Shown: positions 10,794 through 18,894 of the stretch, in pieces
Numbering within the stretch: the first letter of the stretch is position 1
Layout: every line of letters starts with the position of its first letter
NCBI GenBank assembly: GCA_963798795.1
Contig: CAWCUZ010000001.1
Span: 1,860,001 to 1,924,000, forward strand
Length of the DNA stretch: 64,000 nt
Origin: CAWCUZ01 sp963798795
GTDB lineage: Bacteria > Acidobacteriota > Vicinamibacteria > Vicinamibacterales > SCN-69-37
Reading direction: 5' to 3'
Made by a program: the position numbers and the translations under genes
The notes under the pieces: generated by a model
The model's database searches: none
What the model was told of the DNA's origin: nothing
Seen by the model: the letters and a program-made list of their open reading frames with translations, nothing else

Positions 10794-11442
10794 ACTTCTT
10801 CGCCAGCGTCGCTTCCCAGTCCTTGAGGAACTTCTCGAGGCCGATGTCGGTCAGCGGGTGCTTGAAGCACGCCTCGATGACGCTCGCCGGACAGGTGCAG
10901 ATGTCGGCGCCCATGCGCGCGGCTTCGACGATGTGCATCGGGTGGCGGACGCTGGCGACGAGCACCTCGGTGCCGTAGTCGTAGTGGCCGAAGATCTCGA
11001 CGATCTGCCGGACGAGGCCCATGCCGTCCGACGCGATGTCGTCGAGCCGGCCGACAAACGGACTGACGTACGATGCGCCCACCTTGGCCGCGATCAGCGC
11101 CTGCGTCGGCGAGAAAATCAACGTCATGTTCACGCGGATCCCCTCGCCCGCCAGCACCTTGATCGCCCGGATCCCCTCGCGCGTGAACGGAACCTTGACG
11201 ACGACGTGCTCGTCGATCTCGGCCAGACTGCGGCCCTCCGCGATCATGGCGTCCGCCTCGGTGGCGACCACTTCGGCGCTCACCGGGCCCTGCACCAGCC
11301 GGCAGATCTGCTTCACGATCTGCCGCGGATCGCCGGATTCCTTGGCGAGCAGCGACGGGTTCGTCGTGATGCCGTCGATGATGCCGAGCGGCACGAGCGA
11401 TTCGATGTCCTTGATGCTGCCTGTATCGATGAAGAACTTCAT
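10792..11442 (-). CDS. Small transaldolase / fructose-6-phosphate aldolase family protein
   Basis: 216 residues, the length of the short TalC/FSA subfamily (about 215-220) rather than the 310-residue TalB. The N-terminus MKFFIDTGSIKDIESLV and the motif GITTNPSLLAKE are diagnostic. The Schiff-base lysine lies in VVVKVPFT, and SPFVGRLDDI carries the conserved phosphate-binding region. It transfers dihydroxyacetone units in the non-oxidative pentose phosphate pathway (cytoplasm), or acts as an aldolase on fructose 6-phosphate; sequence alone does not separate the two. The frame is intact. It sits 34 bases after a FAH-family gene and 28 bases before the carboxylase operon. Confidence 0.93.
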   Translation of the reverse strand: MKFFIDTGSIKDIESLVPLGIIDGITTNPSLLAKESGDPRQIVKQICRLVQGPVSAEVVATEADAMIAEGRSLAEIDEHVVVKVPFTREGIRAIKVLAGEGIRVNMTLIFSPTQALIAAKVGASYVSPFVGRLDDIASDGMGLVRQIVEIFGHYDYGTEVLVASVRHPMHIVEAARMGADICTCPASVIEACFKHPLTDIGLEKFLKDWEATLAKK

Positions 11443-11476
11443 GGCATGACTCCTTGGCCGGCCCCGGCCCTTGCCC

Positions 11477-12241
11477 TCAATTCTCCCTCGCCACGACCGG
11501 ATTGGTGAGCGCCCCGACGCCCTCGACGTGGATGGTGACCGAATCGCCCGGCCGGATCGGCCCGATGCCCGAGGGTGTGCCGGTCGAGATGATGTCGCCG
11601 GGCAGCAGCGTCATCACCGACGAGATGAACTCGATGAGTTCCGGGATCGTGAAGATCAGCTCCCGCGTGCGCGAGTCCTGCCGCAAGTCGCCGTTGACGT
11701 AGCCGCGCACCTGCAGGTCGCGCCCCTCGAGCCCCGCGGCGATGCACGGCCCGATCGGCGCGAACGTGTCGAAGCCCTTCGATCGCGTGTACTGCCCGTC
11801 CTTGTTCTGCAGGTCCCGCGCCGTCACGTCGTTCACGCAGATGAGCCCCAGGACGTGCGCGAGGGCCTGCGCCGCCTTCACCCTGAACGTCGGCCGCTTC
11901 ATCACCAGGCCCAGCTCGGCCTCGTGATCCACGCGGCCCGCCCACGCCGGCGCCTGGATCGCCTCGCCCGGCCCGATCACCGACGTCGACGGCTTGATGA
12001 AGAGCAGCGGCTCGGGCGGCAGCGGCTTCTTCTGCTCGGCCGCGTGGTCCTTGTAGTTCAGCCCGACGCACACGATCTTCGACGGCATCACCGGCGCCAG
12101 GATCCGCACGCCCTCGGAGGCGATCTCGGGCCCCTCGCGGAAGCTGCCGAAGATGTCGCCGTCAACCAGCCGCCAGGTGCCTTCCCGCTCGGCTGCGTAG
12201 AGCGGCGCACCGCCGTGCTCGATCCGATACAACCGCACCAT
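11477..12241 (-). CDS. Fumarylacetoacetate hydrolase (FAH) family enzyme
   Basis: 254 residues with the FAH fold in its C-terminal 200 residues: KIVCVGLNYKDHAAE opens the domain; acidic metal ligands lie in the RVDHEAELGLVM region and in VNDVTARDLQ; DIISTGTPSGIGP and RPGDSVTIHVEGVG close it. Family members hydrolyse or decarboxylate beta-diketo or oxo-acids (homoprotocatechuate pathway isomerase/decarboxylase, acylpyruvate hydrolase, oxaloacetate decarboxylase). The exact substrate cannot be assigned. The start is ATG 12241, 27 bases downstream of the FN3 lipoprotein gene. The frame is intact. Confidence 0.9.
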   Translation of the reverse strand: MVRLYRIEHGGAPLYAAEREGTWRLVDGDIFGSFREGPEIASEGVRILAPVMPSKIVCVGLNYKDHAAEQKKPLPPEPLLFIKPSTSVIGPGEAIQAPAWAGRVDHEAELGLVMKRPTFRVKAAQALAHVLGLICVNDVTARDLQNKDGQYTRSKGFDTFAPIGPCIAAGLEGRDLQVRGYVNGDLRQDSRTRELIFTIPELIEFISSVMTLLPGDIISTGTPSGIGPIRPGDSVTIHVEGVGALTNPVVAREN

Positions 12242-12268
12242 GTCTGCCGTTGGCCCTCCCGGCCGCCG

Positions 12269-13480
12269 TCAGCGGGGCCGCGTGCCGCGCGCCACCACGG
12301 TCTCCCGGTTCGACTCGTCACTGCGGTTGGGCGGCACCGATCGGTCGACCGCCACGACCGCATACACATACCGCACGCCGCTCTTCGTCGTCGTATCGCG
12401 GTAGGTCGCCTCGGCAATCGGGGCGGCCATGAGCGGCTGAAGTGTCTCACCCGCGCCGTCACCGCGCAAGACGACATAGCCGGACAGATCGGGCGCCGTG
12501 ACCGGATCCCAGATGAGATTCACGGCGCCCTGATCCACGACCGCGTGCAGGTTGGCGGGCGCCGGCGGCGGGAACGTGTCGACCGGCGCCACGCAGGCCG
12601 GCACCGTCGCCGCGCTGTCCACGCGAACGGGGCCGGTGACCTGCAGGGCGCGAACGCTCACGCACAGCTCGTGGCCGAATGCCACCGGCATCGAGAAGTC
12701 CGGCGACGACAGCGGCGCGTCGCTGAGCGGCGTGGGCTCGAGCGCAGCGCCCCCCGGGCCGGCCGAGTACACGGCGAACTGTTCCCCGGCGGCGCCGGTC
12801 GACCACCGGACGTGCAGCTCGCGTTCGTCGTACGTGAGGGCGACGTCGTGCGGCGGATCGGGCGGCGGCGTCAGCGGCACGCTGATCAGATCCGACGAGG
12901 CGCCGGCGCGCCCGTGCGTCGACACCGCCTGCAGCAGGTAGTACCGCATGGGCGGCGCGGGAGCCGCGGCCGGCGTTGCCGGCGCCGGCTGTCCGGCCGC
13001 GCCGGCTTGCCCGCCGGCGCCTGCCGGCCGCACGGCTGCGGTGGCTTGTGCGGCCGCCGCCTGCTGCGGCGTGAGCGTCAGAGGCTGCGGCGGATGGGCC
13101 GCGAGAGCGTCGACGAAGGTAAAGACGCTGCCCGGCGCCGGTCCGGCGCCGGGCGTCTCTTCCGGCCCGGCCACCGGCACGCGGCCCGCCAGCGCGTCCG
13201 CCGCGATGATCTGCTGGCGGGTCGGCCGGACCGAGCCGGCCGGCGTCGACCGGCCGTAGATCTCCACCCTCGCCAGATCGACCGGACGGGTGCCGTCGGC
13301 GTTCGCCGCCGGAATGGTGAACCGCAGCTCGACGCGATCGTCGACTCGCCGTGCGGTCACGTCCGCGATCCGCCCGGGCACGGGCCGCAGCGGCGGCAGC
13401 GGCGGGCCCTTCTTGCCGCACCCGGACGCCCCGGCCGCGCATAGCGCGGACGCCAGGACGACCGCGACGCGGCTCCTCAC
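12269..13480 (-). CDS. Lipoprotein with fibronectin type III-like domains
   Basis: 403 residues. The signal peptide ends in a lipobox (AGASGCGKKGPPLPP), so the mature protein should be anchored by Cys21; a GKKGPPLPP tail after the cysteine is common in small envelope lipoproteins. About three FN3-like segments follow (residues 40-125, 195-285 and 300-395), each with strands of the type VNLIWDPVTAPDLSGYVVLR. Between the first two lies an Ala/Gly/Pro-rich linker (about residues 145-180). The GTG start at 13480 overlaps the hslU stop (GTGA), so it is translated with the HslVU protease, although no functional link is known to me. Specific role unknown. Confidence 0.8.
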   Translation of the reverse strand: MRSRVAVVLASALCAAGASGCGKKGPPLPPLRPVPGRIADVTARRVDDRVELRFTIPAANADGTRPVDLARVEIYGRSTPAGSVRPTRQQIIAADALAGRVPVAGPEETPGAGPAPGSVFTFVDALAAHPPQPLTLTPQQAAAAQATAAVRPAGAGGQAGAAGQPAPATPAAAPAPPMRYYLLQAVSTHGRAGASSDLISVPLTPPPDPPHDVALTYDERELHVRWSTGAAGEQFAVYSAGPGGAALEPTPLSDAPLSSPDFSMPVAFGHELCVSVRALQVTGPVRVDSAATVPACVAPVDTFPPPAPANLHAVVDQGAVNLIWDPVTAPDLSGYVVLRGDGAGETLQPLMAAPIAEATYRDTTTKSGVRYVYAVVAVDRSVPPNRSDESNRETVVARGTRPR

Positions 13481-14877
13481 AGAATGTAGCGCGACAGGTC
13501 GTCGCTCCTCGCGATGTCGGCCAGCATCCGGTCGACGTAGGCGGCGTCGATGCGCAGCGTCTGCCCGCCCAGCTCGGGCGCGTCGAACGAGATCTCGTCG
13601 AGGAGCCGCTCCATCACCGTGTGCAGGCGGCGCGCGCCGATGTTCTCGGTGCGCTCGTTGACGAGCGTCGCCAGCTCCGCCACCCGTTCGATGGCGTCGT
13701 CGGTGAAGTCCAGCACCACGCCCTCGGTGTCCATCAACGCGGTGTACTGCTTGATGAGCGCGCTCTTCGGCTCGGTCAGAATCCGCACGAACTCGTCGCG
13801 GCCGAGCGGCTCGAGCTCGACGCGAATCGGAAAACGCCCCTGCAGCTCTGGAATCAGGTCCGACGGCTTCGAGACGTGGAACGCGCCGGCCGCGATGAAC
13901 AGGATGTGGTCGGTCCGCACCATGCCGTACTTGCTGTTCACGGTGGTGCCCTCGACGATCGGCAGGATGTCGCGCTGCACGCCTTCGCGGCTCACGTCGG
14001 GACCGTGGCCGCCCTCGCGTCCGGCGATCTTGTCGATCTCGTCGAGGAAGATGATCCCGGCCTGCTCCACCCGGCCGATCGCGGCCTTCGCCACGCCCTC
14101 CATGTCGATGAGCTTCTGCGCTTCCTCCTGCGCGAGCTGGTCGAGCGCGTCAGGCACCGACAGGCGCCGGCGCCGCGTGCGGCCCTGGAAGACGCCCGGC
14201 AGCATGTCCCGGAGGTTCAGTCCGATCTCCTCGACCGAGGAGCCCGCGATGATTTCGAGCGACGGCATCGCCTTGTCCCGGACCTCGATTTCCACGGTCT
14301 TGCCGTCGAGACGTCCCGCGCGCAGCTGTTCGCGGAGCTTCTCGCGCGTGTTCGACGCGTGCTCGCGCGCCAGGTCGGCCTCGGTGGAGGCCTCGCCGAA
14401 TCCGGGCGCCGCCGGCGGCGACCCGGGCGGCAGGAGCAGGTCCAGGAGGCGCTCTTCGGCCGCCTGCCGCGCCTTCTCGCGCACTTCGACCTCGCGCTCC
14501 TCCCGGACCATCTTCACCGCGATCTCGACCAGGTCGCGCACCATCGACTCGACGTCGCGGCCGACGTAGCCCACCTCGGTGAACTTCGACGCCTCCACTT
14601 TGAGGAACGGCGACTGCGCGAGCCGCGCCAGTCGCCGCGCGATCTCCGTCTTGCCGACACCCGTCGGTCCGATCATGAGGATGTTCTTGGGTGCCACCTC
14701 GTCGGCCATCTCGGGCGTGAGCCGCTGCCGCCGGTACCGATTGCGCAGCGCGATCGCCACGGCGCGCTTCGCCTTCGCCTGGCCGATAACGTGTTTGTCG
14801 AGCTCGGCGACGATTTCGCGCGGCGTCAGCGCGTCGGCGGCCGATGCCGTGGTTTCGGGCAGATAGATCGGTGTCAT
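13477..14877 (-). CDS. hslU: HslU, ATPase subunit of the HslVU protease
   Basis: 466 residues, standard HslU length. The N-terminus LTPREIVAELDKHVIGQ is family-typical. Walker A is GPTGVGKTEIARRLA; the I-domain insertion spans about residues 110-240; Walker B is GIIFLDEIDKI; the sensor region is DLIPELQGRFPIRVEL. It ends in the conserved hydrophobic tail LSRYIL, which docks into HslV. It unfolds substrates in the cytoplasm and feeds them to HslV. The ATG abuts the hslV stop directly (TGAATG). The frame is intact. Confidence 0.97.
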   Translation of the reverse strand: MTPIYLPETTASAADALTPREIVAELDKHVIGQAKAKRAVAIALRNRYRRQRLTPEMADEVAPKNILMIGPTGVGKTEIARRLARLAQSPFLKVEASKFTEVGYVGRDVESMVRDLVEIAVKMVREEREVEVREKARQAAEERLLDLLLPPGSPPAAPGFGEASTEADLAREHASNTREKLREQLRAGRLDGKTVEIEVRDKAMPSLEIIAGSSVEEIGLNLRDMLPGVFQGRTRRRRLSVPDALDQLAQEEAQKLIDMEGVAKAAIGRVEQAGIIFLDEIDKIAGREGGHGPDVSREGVQRDILPIVEGTTVNSKYGMVRTDHILFIAAGAFHVSKPSDLIPELQGRFPIRVELEPLGRDEFVRILTEPKSALIKQYTALMDTEGVVLDFTDDAIERVAELATLVNERTENIGARRLHTVMERLLDEISFDAPELGGQTLRIDAAYVDRMLADIARSDDLSRYIL

Positions 14878-15408
14878 TCAGAGCTCTTCCAGCGTGAGCC
14901 GGCTGTTCGTGTAGACGCAGATGTCGGCCGCAATGGCCATTGCCTGCTCCGCGATCCGGCGGGCATCCAGCGTGCTGTGCTGCACGAGCGCGCGGGCCGC
15001 CGCCATTGCGAACGCACCGCCCGACCCGATCCCCATGATCCCATCGTCGGGCTCGATCAGGTCGCCCGTGCCCGACAACAGGTACATGCTCTTGACGTCG
15101 GCCACGAGCAGCATGGCCTCCAGGCGGCGAAGCGCCCGGTCGGTGCGCCAGTCACGCGCCAGCTCGACCGCCGCGCGATCGAGATTGCCCCGGTGCTCCT
15201 CGAGCTTGTTTTCGAATCGCGAGAACAGGGCGAACCCGTCCGCCGCGCCGCCCGCGAAGCCGGCGAGCACCCGGTCGTGGTACAGCCGGCGTACCTTGCG
15301 CGCCTGGTGCTTGACCACGGTCTGGCCGAGTGTCACCTGTCCGTCGCTGGCCATCGCGAGCTTGCCGGCATGTCGCACGGCCAGCACGGTGGTGGCGTGC
15401 ACCGCCAC
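14878..15408 (-). CDS. hslV: HslV, threonine-type peptidase subunit of HslVU
   Basis: About 176 residues. The catalytic N-terminal threonine is in HATTVLAVRHAGKLAMASDGQ, exposed after removal of the leader. Conserved DGQVTLGQTV, GFAGGAADGFALFSRFE and GIGSGGAFAMAAARAL segments follow. I chose GTG 15408 because GGGAG lies eight bases upstream; GTG 15402 (giving M-H-A-T-T, closer to most homologues) is equally plausible. The reading frame stays open upstream into a repeat-rich intergenic stretch that is not part of the protein. It forms a two-gene unit with hslU. Confidence 0.95.
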   Translation of the reverse strand: MAVHATTVLAVRHAGKLAMASDGQVTLGQTVVKHQARKVRRLYHDRVLAGFAGGAADGFALFSRFENKLEEHRGNLDRAAVELARDWRTDRALRRLEAMLLVADVKSMYLLSGTGDLIEPDDGIMGIGSGGAFAMAAARALVQHSTLDARRIAEQAMAIAADICVYTNSRLTLEEL

Positions 15409-15410
15409 GC

Positions 15411-15487
15411 TTCCGGCTCCCGGCTCTCGACTTTCGGCTCTCGGCCCCCGTATCTCCCGCACTCCGCACCTCGCACTCCGAACCGCC
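15411..15487. repeat. Degenerate tandem repeats upstream of hslV
   Basis: Two imperfect tandem families sit side by side. One is built of CGGCTC(C/T)CG-type units (about 15413-15450). The other alternates CCGCACTC and CGCACCTCG (about 15460-15487). On the hslV strand the first family reads as purine-rich GAGAGCCGGGAGCCGGAAG and contains the probable Shine-Dalgarno sequence of hslV, as the heptamers do for the pccB-like gene. Confidence 0.65.
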
Positions 15488-15612
15488 ATCCGCCGACTCG
15501 CCCCACGGCACGACCTTTCTGGCATCGTAGTGCCGTCCCCACCTGAGGGCAAGAAGACAGGACGGTCCGCGGGCGTGCGGCGCCGGCTCGCGGCATTTAC
15601 GCGGGCGCGCTC

Positions 15613-15628
15613 TGGCAGTAGAGTTGCA
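15613..15628 (+). promoter_or_regulatory. Sigma54 (RpoN) promoter upstream of the PEGA protein gene
   Basis: TGGCAGTAGAGTTGCA matches the -24/-12 consensus TGGCAC-N5-TTGCA at all but one position, with the invariant GG (15614-15615) and GC (15626-15627) separated by exactly ten bases. It lies 50 bases before the ATG at 15678 and points the same way. Two sigma54 activators are encoded in this window (23819-25225 and 61031-63721). Confidence 0.75.
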
Positions 15629-15677
15629 GTAGGAACGACAGGGGCAGGCCTCGTGCCGTGCCTCAAGGGAGTGCATC

Positions 15678-16484
15678 ATGTCCAAGACGACACACGCCCT
15701 GCTCACGCTGGCGATTGCGGCGGCGCTTGCCAGTCCAGCCGCGGCTCAGGCGACCTCTCGCGGCTCGTCGAGTTCGGGTTCGTCCGGCTCATCTTCCTCG
15801 TCTTCTTCGGCGGGCGGGCAGCGCACCGCGCCACCGTCCAGCCCACGCACCGGCACGGCGGTGCCGCGGTCCGCGCCGCCCGCGACCGGATCCAGCAATT
15901 CCGGGCGGACGCCGACGTCGACCGCGCCGCGGACGCCCACGCGCGCCGGATTGGGATCCGCGGCACAAGCCCCGCCGCCTGGCAGCCGGAACCGCGGCAC
16001 GCGCCCGGCCGTCGGCGAGGCCGGGGCGCGCGCCGACTTCGGCACGCGGCAGATCATCGTGCCGTTCGGGCTCTACTATCCGAGCTACTACGGCGGCTAC
16101 TACAACGGCCCGTTCGGCTCCAGCTATTACAACCGGTACGGCTTCTACGACCGGTGGTACGACCCCTGGTACGATCCCTACGTGCTCCCCTATAGCTATG
16201 GGGGCTACGGGTACGGCTCGGCCTCCAGCGGCAGGGATGACGAGGACCGGGAGATCGGCTCGATCCGGCTGCGCGCCAAGCCGGCGAACGCGAAGGTCTA
16301 CATCGACGGCGCGCTGGCGGGCATCGTCGACGACTTCGACGGCCTGACTCATCACCTCGAGCTGACGGCCGGCAGGCACGACCTGGAGTTGCGGGCGGAA
16401 GGCTACGACACCTATGCCGCGCAGATCGAGGTCACGGCGGGCAGGACCTCAACCGAGCGGATTTCGATGACCAGAAAGAAGTGA
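15678..16484 (+). CDS. Secreted PEGA-domain protein with Ser-rich and Tyr/Gly-rich regions
   Basis: 268 residues. A signal peptide (..LASPAAAQ) is followed by a low-complexity Ser/Gly/Pro/Thr region (about residues 25-110), then a Tyr/Gly-rich segment with many aromatics (YYPSYYGGYYNGPFG; WYDPWYDPY; about 125-180), and a C-terminal PEGA domain (about 195-265; IRLRAKPANAKVYIDGALAG, then LELTAGRHDLELRAEGY). PEGA domains are surface or periplasmic modules of unknown biochemical role. A sigma54 promoter lies 50 bases upstream, suggesting signal-dependent expression. The stop overlaps the next gene by four bases. Confidence 0.8.
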   Translation: MSKTTHALLTLAIAAALASPAAAQATSRGSSSSGSSGSSSSSSSAGGQRTAPPSSPRTGTAVPRSAPPATGSSNSGRTPTSTAPRTPTRAGLGSAAQAPPPGSRNRGTRPAVGEAGARADFGTRQIIVPFGLYYPSYYGGYYNGPFGSSYYNRYGFYDRWYDPWYDPYVLPYSYGGYGYGSASSGRDDEDREIGSIRLRAKPANAKVYIDGALAGIVDDFDGLTHHLELTAGRHDLELRAEGYDTYAAQIEVTAGRTSTERISMTRKK

Positions 16485-16861
16485 CCGGTTCGCGTCTGCT
16501 GTCGGTCGTTGCGGGTGTCTCGCTCGTCTACGACCTGTCCACCGGGATTGTCCTGCTTGTGGCGACCGGCAGCCTCGCGACCTGGTTCGGCGCGCCGCTT
16601 CCGAATCCAATCCTCTTCGCCAAACTCAACGGGCTCTTCCTGATTGCGGTCGGGCTCGGCTACTGGCAGCCGATGCGCCACCCGCAGGCGCACCGGCCCT
16701 ATCTGTGGATTTTTGGTCCGGTGCTCAAGGGGGGCGGTGCGGCGGCGTTTGTGGTCGACCACTTCAGCGCCGGCTCTCCCACGACGTTCCTGCTGTTCGC
16801 CTTCACCGACGGCCTGCTGGCGCTGGTCACGCTCGTCGCGTTGCTCAGGCGGGGTCGTTGA
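16481..16861 (+). CDS. Small four-helix integral membrane protein, unknown function
   Basis: 126 residues with four predicted hydrophobic helices (about residues 5-30, 45-62, 72-92 and 98-121) and short loops such as QPMRHPQAHRPY. GTG at 16481 overlaps the PEGA gene stop (GTGA), so the two are probably co-translated. No family is recognised with confidence. The frame and codon use look genuine. Confidence 0.7.
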   Translation: MTGSRLLSVVAGVSLVYDLSTGIVLLVATGSLATWFGAPLPNPILFAKLNGLFLIAVGLGYWQPMRHPQAHRPYLWIFGPVLKGGGAAAFVVDHFSAGSPTTFLLFAFTDGLLALVTLVALLRRGR

Positions 16862-16866
16862 AGTTC

Positions 16867-16900
16867 TGCCTTCTGCCTTCTGCCTTCTGCCTTCTGCCTT
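16867..16900. repeat. Tandem TGCCTTC heptamer array between convergent genes
   Basis: Four complete TGCCTTC units and a partial fifth lie between the stop of the membrane protein (16861) and the stop of the minus-strand lipoprotein (16905). The unit matches the array at 10767-10793, but here it follows a gene on the minus strand rather than preceding one, so a ribosome-binding role cannot be general. Confidence 0.9.
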
Positions 16901-16904
16901 TCCT

Positions 16905-17397
16905 TCAGCCCCCCTCGACGTGCGGCAGAATCTCGTGATCGATCTTGTACTCGCCGAGCGGGTAGATGTTGGTTCGATGGCGGGCGAACAGCTTGACGGT
17001 GACGTTGCGGAACATGCTGTGCTGGAACAGCTCGGCCCGGGGCTGCTGCAGGTTGTAGCCGACGTTCGCGCGGATGAGGATGGGATTCCGTCGCGCCGCC
17101 GGCGCGCACCGATCCGATGCTGGCTACGAGCACCGAATCCCACTCGCCGTCGGCGCCCTCCTGCCAGAAACTCGCGACGAGCTGGACGGCGGCCAGCGTG
17201 CTGTCGCTCGAATTGTGGAGCCGGAAGCTCAGACTGGGCACGAGGTGATTTGCGCCATCGACCAGTCCGCCGTCGTAGTACCCGGTCACGATGTCGGTGA
17301 GTTCCAGGGCCTTCGACAGATCGACGCCCGGTCCGCAGCCCGCCGCGCCTCCCATTGCCGCGAGAACAGCCCATGCGAGGAAGAGGCGGCGCAGCAT
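16905..17397 (-). CDS. Short lipoprotein of unknown function (one indel)
   Basis: About 163 residues. The lipobox is AAGCGPG with Cys21. Readable parts are SLSFRLHNSSDSTLAAVQLVASF, then after the break NPILIRANVGYNLQQPRAEL and KLFARHRTNIYPLGEYKID, ending ILPHVEGG. The pattern (hydrophobic strands around a conserved HNxS) suggests a single beta-sandwich of the Ig/LEA type, but I do not recognise a named family. One extra G near 17092 shifts the frame. Genes for a secreted protein, an anti-sigma factor and an ECF sigma factor lie upstream on the same strand. Confidence 0.65.
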
Positions 17398-17413
17398 CGC
17401 GGGCGATTCTAGC

Positions 17414-18139
17414 CTAGAATCTGCGGATCTCCACCAGGTTGCGCGTCTGCTCGCGGGTGATCGCGCCCTTGCGGAACTGGATCAGGTACTCGCCCTTCAG
17501 GCTGAGGATCATCGTCCGATTGTCGCTGTAGAGCGCCGGGGGAATCGGACCGGCCGCGTTGCTGAACGCCACGGTGATCCAGTCCTGGTCTTTGAGCGGC
17601 AGGGCGCTCGGGAAATCGAGCATCGCCTCGATGAACGCATCGCGCAGCGCCAGCGTGTAGACGCGATCCGGATTGAAGGCCGCCGCCGCAGGCGGCGGCT
17701 TGACCGGATCCGGTTCCGGCAACGCGTTGGCCGCGACGCGGCCGGGCGCGTCGCCCGTGCTGGCCGGCTGCGCGCCGGCGTCGCGCCGCCGCAGCGACAC
17801 CCAGGTGCTCACCACGCTCTGCATCACCGGCGGCACCTGCACCGAGAAGATGAACCCGCCGGTCGGCAGCGGGTAGCCGTGCACTTCCGGGTCGGTGAGC
17901 ACGAGCAGCTGCACGTTGGGCGGCACGACGGTGGCCGCCTTCGTCATGAATTCCTTGCCGCCGTGGTCGGCGGCGTTCTGGAGCAGCATCTCGAAGTTGT
18001 GGACCTGATAGGTCAGCGACGTCACGTCGATGACCGCCGGGTCCGCGGCCGACGGCGCAGCCGGCGGCGGAAGAGTCTGGCCGGCGGCCGGGGCCGCGCA
18101 CGTCAACGCCACACCAAACAGCAGAATGCGAGCGGACAC
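17414..18139 (-). CDS. Secreted protein of unknown function
   Basis: 241 residues with a signal peptide (ILLFGVALTCAAPAAGQ). No recognised domain. The N-terminal half (SLTYQVHNFEMLLQNAADHGG..FMTKAATVV) and the C-terminal half (YTLALRDAFIEAMLDF; NRTMILSLKGEYLIQFRKG) flank a low-complexity linker. The start is GTG 18139, with a strong GGGAGGAG five bases upstream. It lies just after the anti-sigma factor gene and may belong to the same envelope-stress unit. The frame is intact. Confidence 0.65.
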   Translation of the reverse strand: MSARILLFGVALTCAAPAAGQTLPPPAAPSAADPAVIDVTSLTYQVHNFEMLLQNAADHGGKEFMTKAATVVPPNVQLLVLTDPEVHGYPLPTGGFIFSVQVPPVMQSVVSTWVSLRRRDAGAQPASTGDAPGRVAANALPEPDPVKPPPAAAAFNPDRVYTLALRDAFIEAMLDFPSALPLKDQDWITVAFSNAAGPIPPALYSDNRTMILSLKGEYLIQFRKGAITREQTRNLVEIRRF

Positions 18140-18151
18140 GGCTCTCCTCCC

Positions 18152-18844
18152 TTACCGGCCAGTCAACTGGGCCTTGAGCGCCTGGACGTTGCCTTCGAGC
18201 TCGCTGACCCGCCAGAGCAGCATCTGATAGTTCTTGTCGTCGGCGCGGTTCTGATTGCTGAGGTCGTTCCAGAGCGACCGGAACGTCGCGTTGAACGTAT
18301 CAGCCTGGCGCGCTTCGCTCGCCGAGACGGCGTGCGCCGCGACGAGCTGGACGCGCTGGTCCAGGTCGCGCCGCACGCTGTCCCCGATCCGCTGCTCCAT
18401 CTCTCGCAGCACGTCCGGACTCACGGTCGCCTGCACCGGCACCGCGGCGGCGCCCGATTCGGTGGCGATCGGCATGGGCGTGATCGGCCGCGGCGTGTCG
18501 GCCGGCGCGGCGGCCTCGACGGTCGCAACTTCACCCGGCAACAGCGCCCGCGCGGCCAGTCCGCCGCCGACGCCCAGAAGGAACGCGCCGCTTGCCGCCG
18601 CCGCGAGCGCCCACGCCGGCACCTCGCGCCACCACGGCCGCGGCCGCGCCGGCGCGAACGGCGTCCAGACCGATCCGTGCTCCGGCACGTCCCAGGCCAG
18701 CAGGTCCTGCCGCACGGCCCGCAAACCGCTCAGTTCGCCGCGGCATGTCCCGCAGCCGGCGAGATGCGCCTCGACGCGCTGCGCCTCATCGGGGCCGCAC
18801 TCGCCGTACACGTAGTCGATCAGCTTCAGATGTTCGTCACACAT
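18152..18844 (-). CDS. Zinc-finger anti-sigma factor (ZAS type), membrane-anchored
   Basis: About 230 residues. The N-terminus has the zinc-finger motif H-x3-C-x2-C (HLAGCGTC), preceded by CDEHLKLIDYVYGEC, the signature of anti-sigma factors that hold ECF sigma factors. One membrane helix follows at about residues 80-103. The periplasmic part ends in a predicted coiled coil (MLLWRVSELEGNVQALKAQL). I chose ATG 18844, eight bases after AGGTGA; a start 12 bases earlier is possible. It lies 50 bases after the ECF sigma gene, its likely partner. Release of sigma on an envelope signal is the usual mechanism in this family. Confidence 0.85.
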   Translation of the reverse strand: MCDEHLKLIDYVYGECGPDEAQRVEAHLAGCGTCRGELSGLRAVRQDLLAWDVPEHGSVWTPFAPARPRPWWREVPAWALAAAASGAFLLGVGGGLAARALLPGEVATVEAAAPADTPRPITPMPIATESGAAAVPVQATVSPDVLREMEQRIGDSVRRDLDQRVQLVAAHAVSASEARQADTFNATFRSLWNDLSNQNRADDKNYQMLLWRVSELEGNVQALKAQLTGR

Positions 18845-18894
18845 GGCTGGCATCACCTATCCCAGATCCCCGCAATCGTCCGCGTCTCCGAGCT

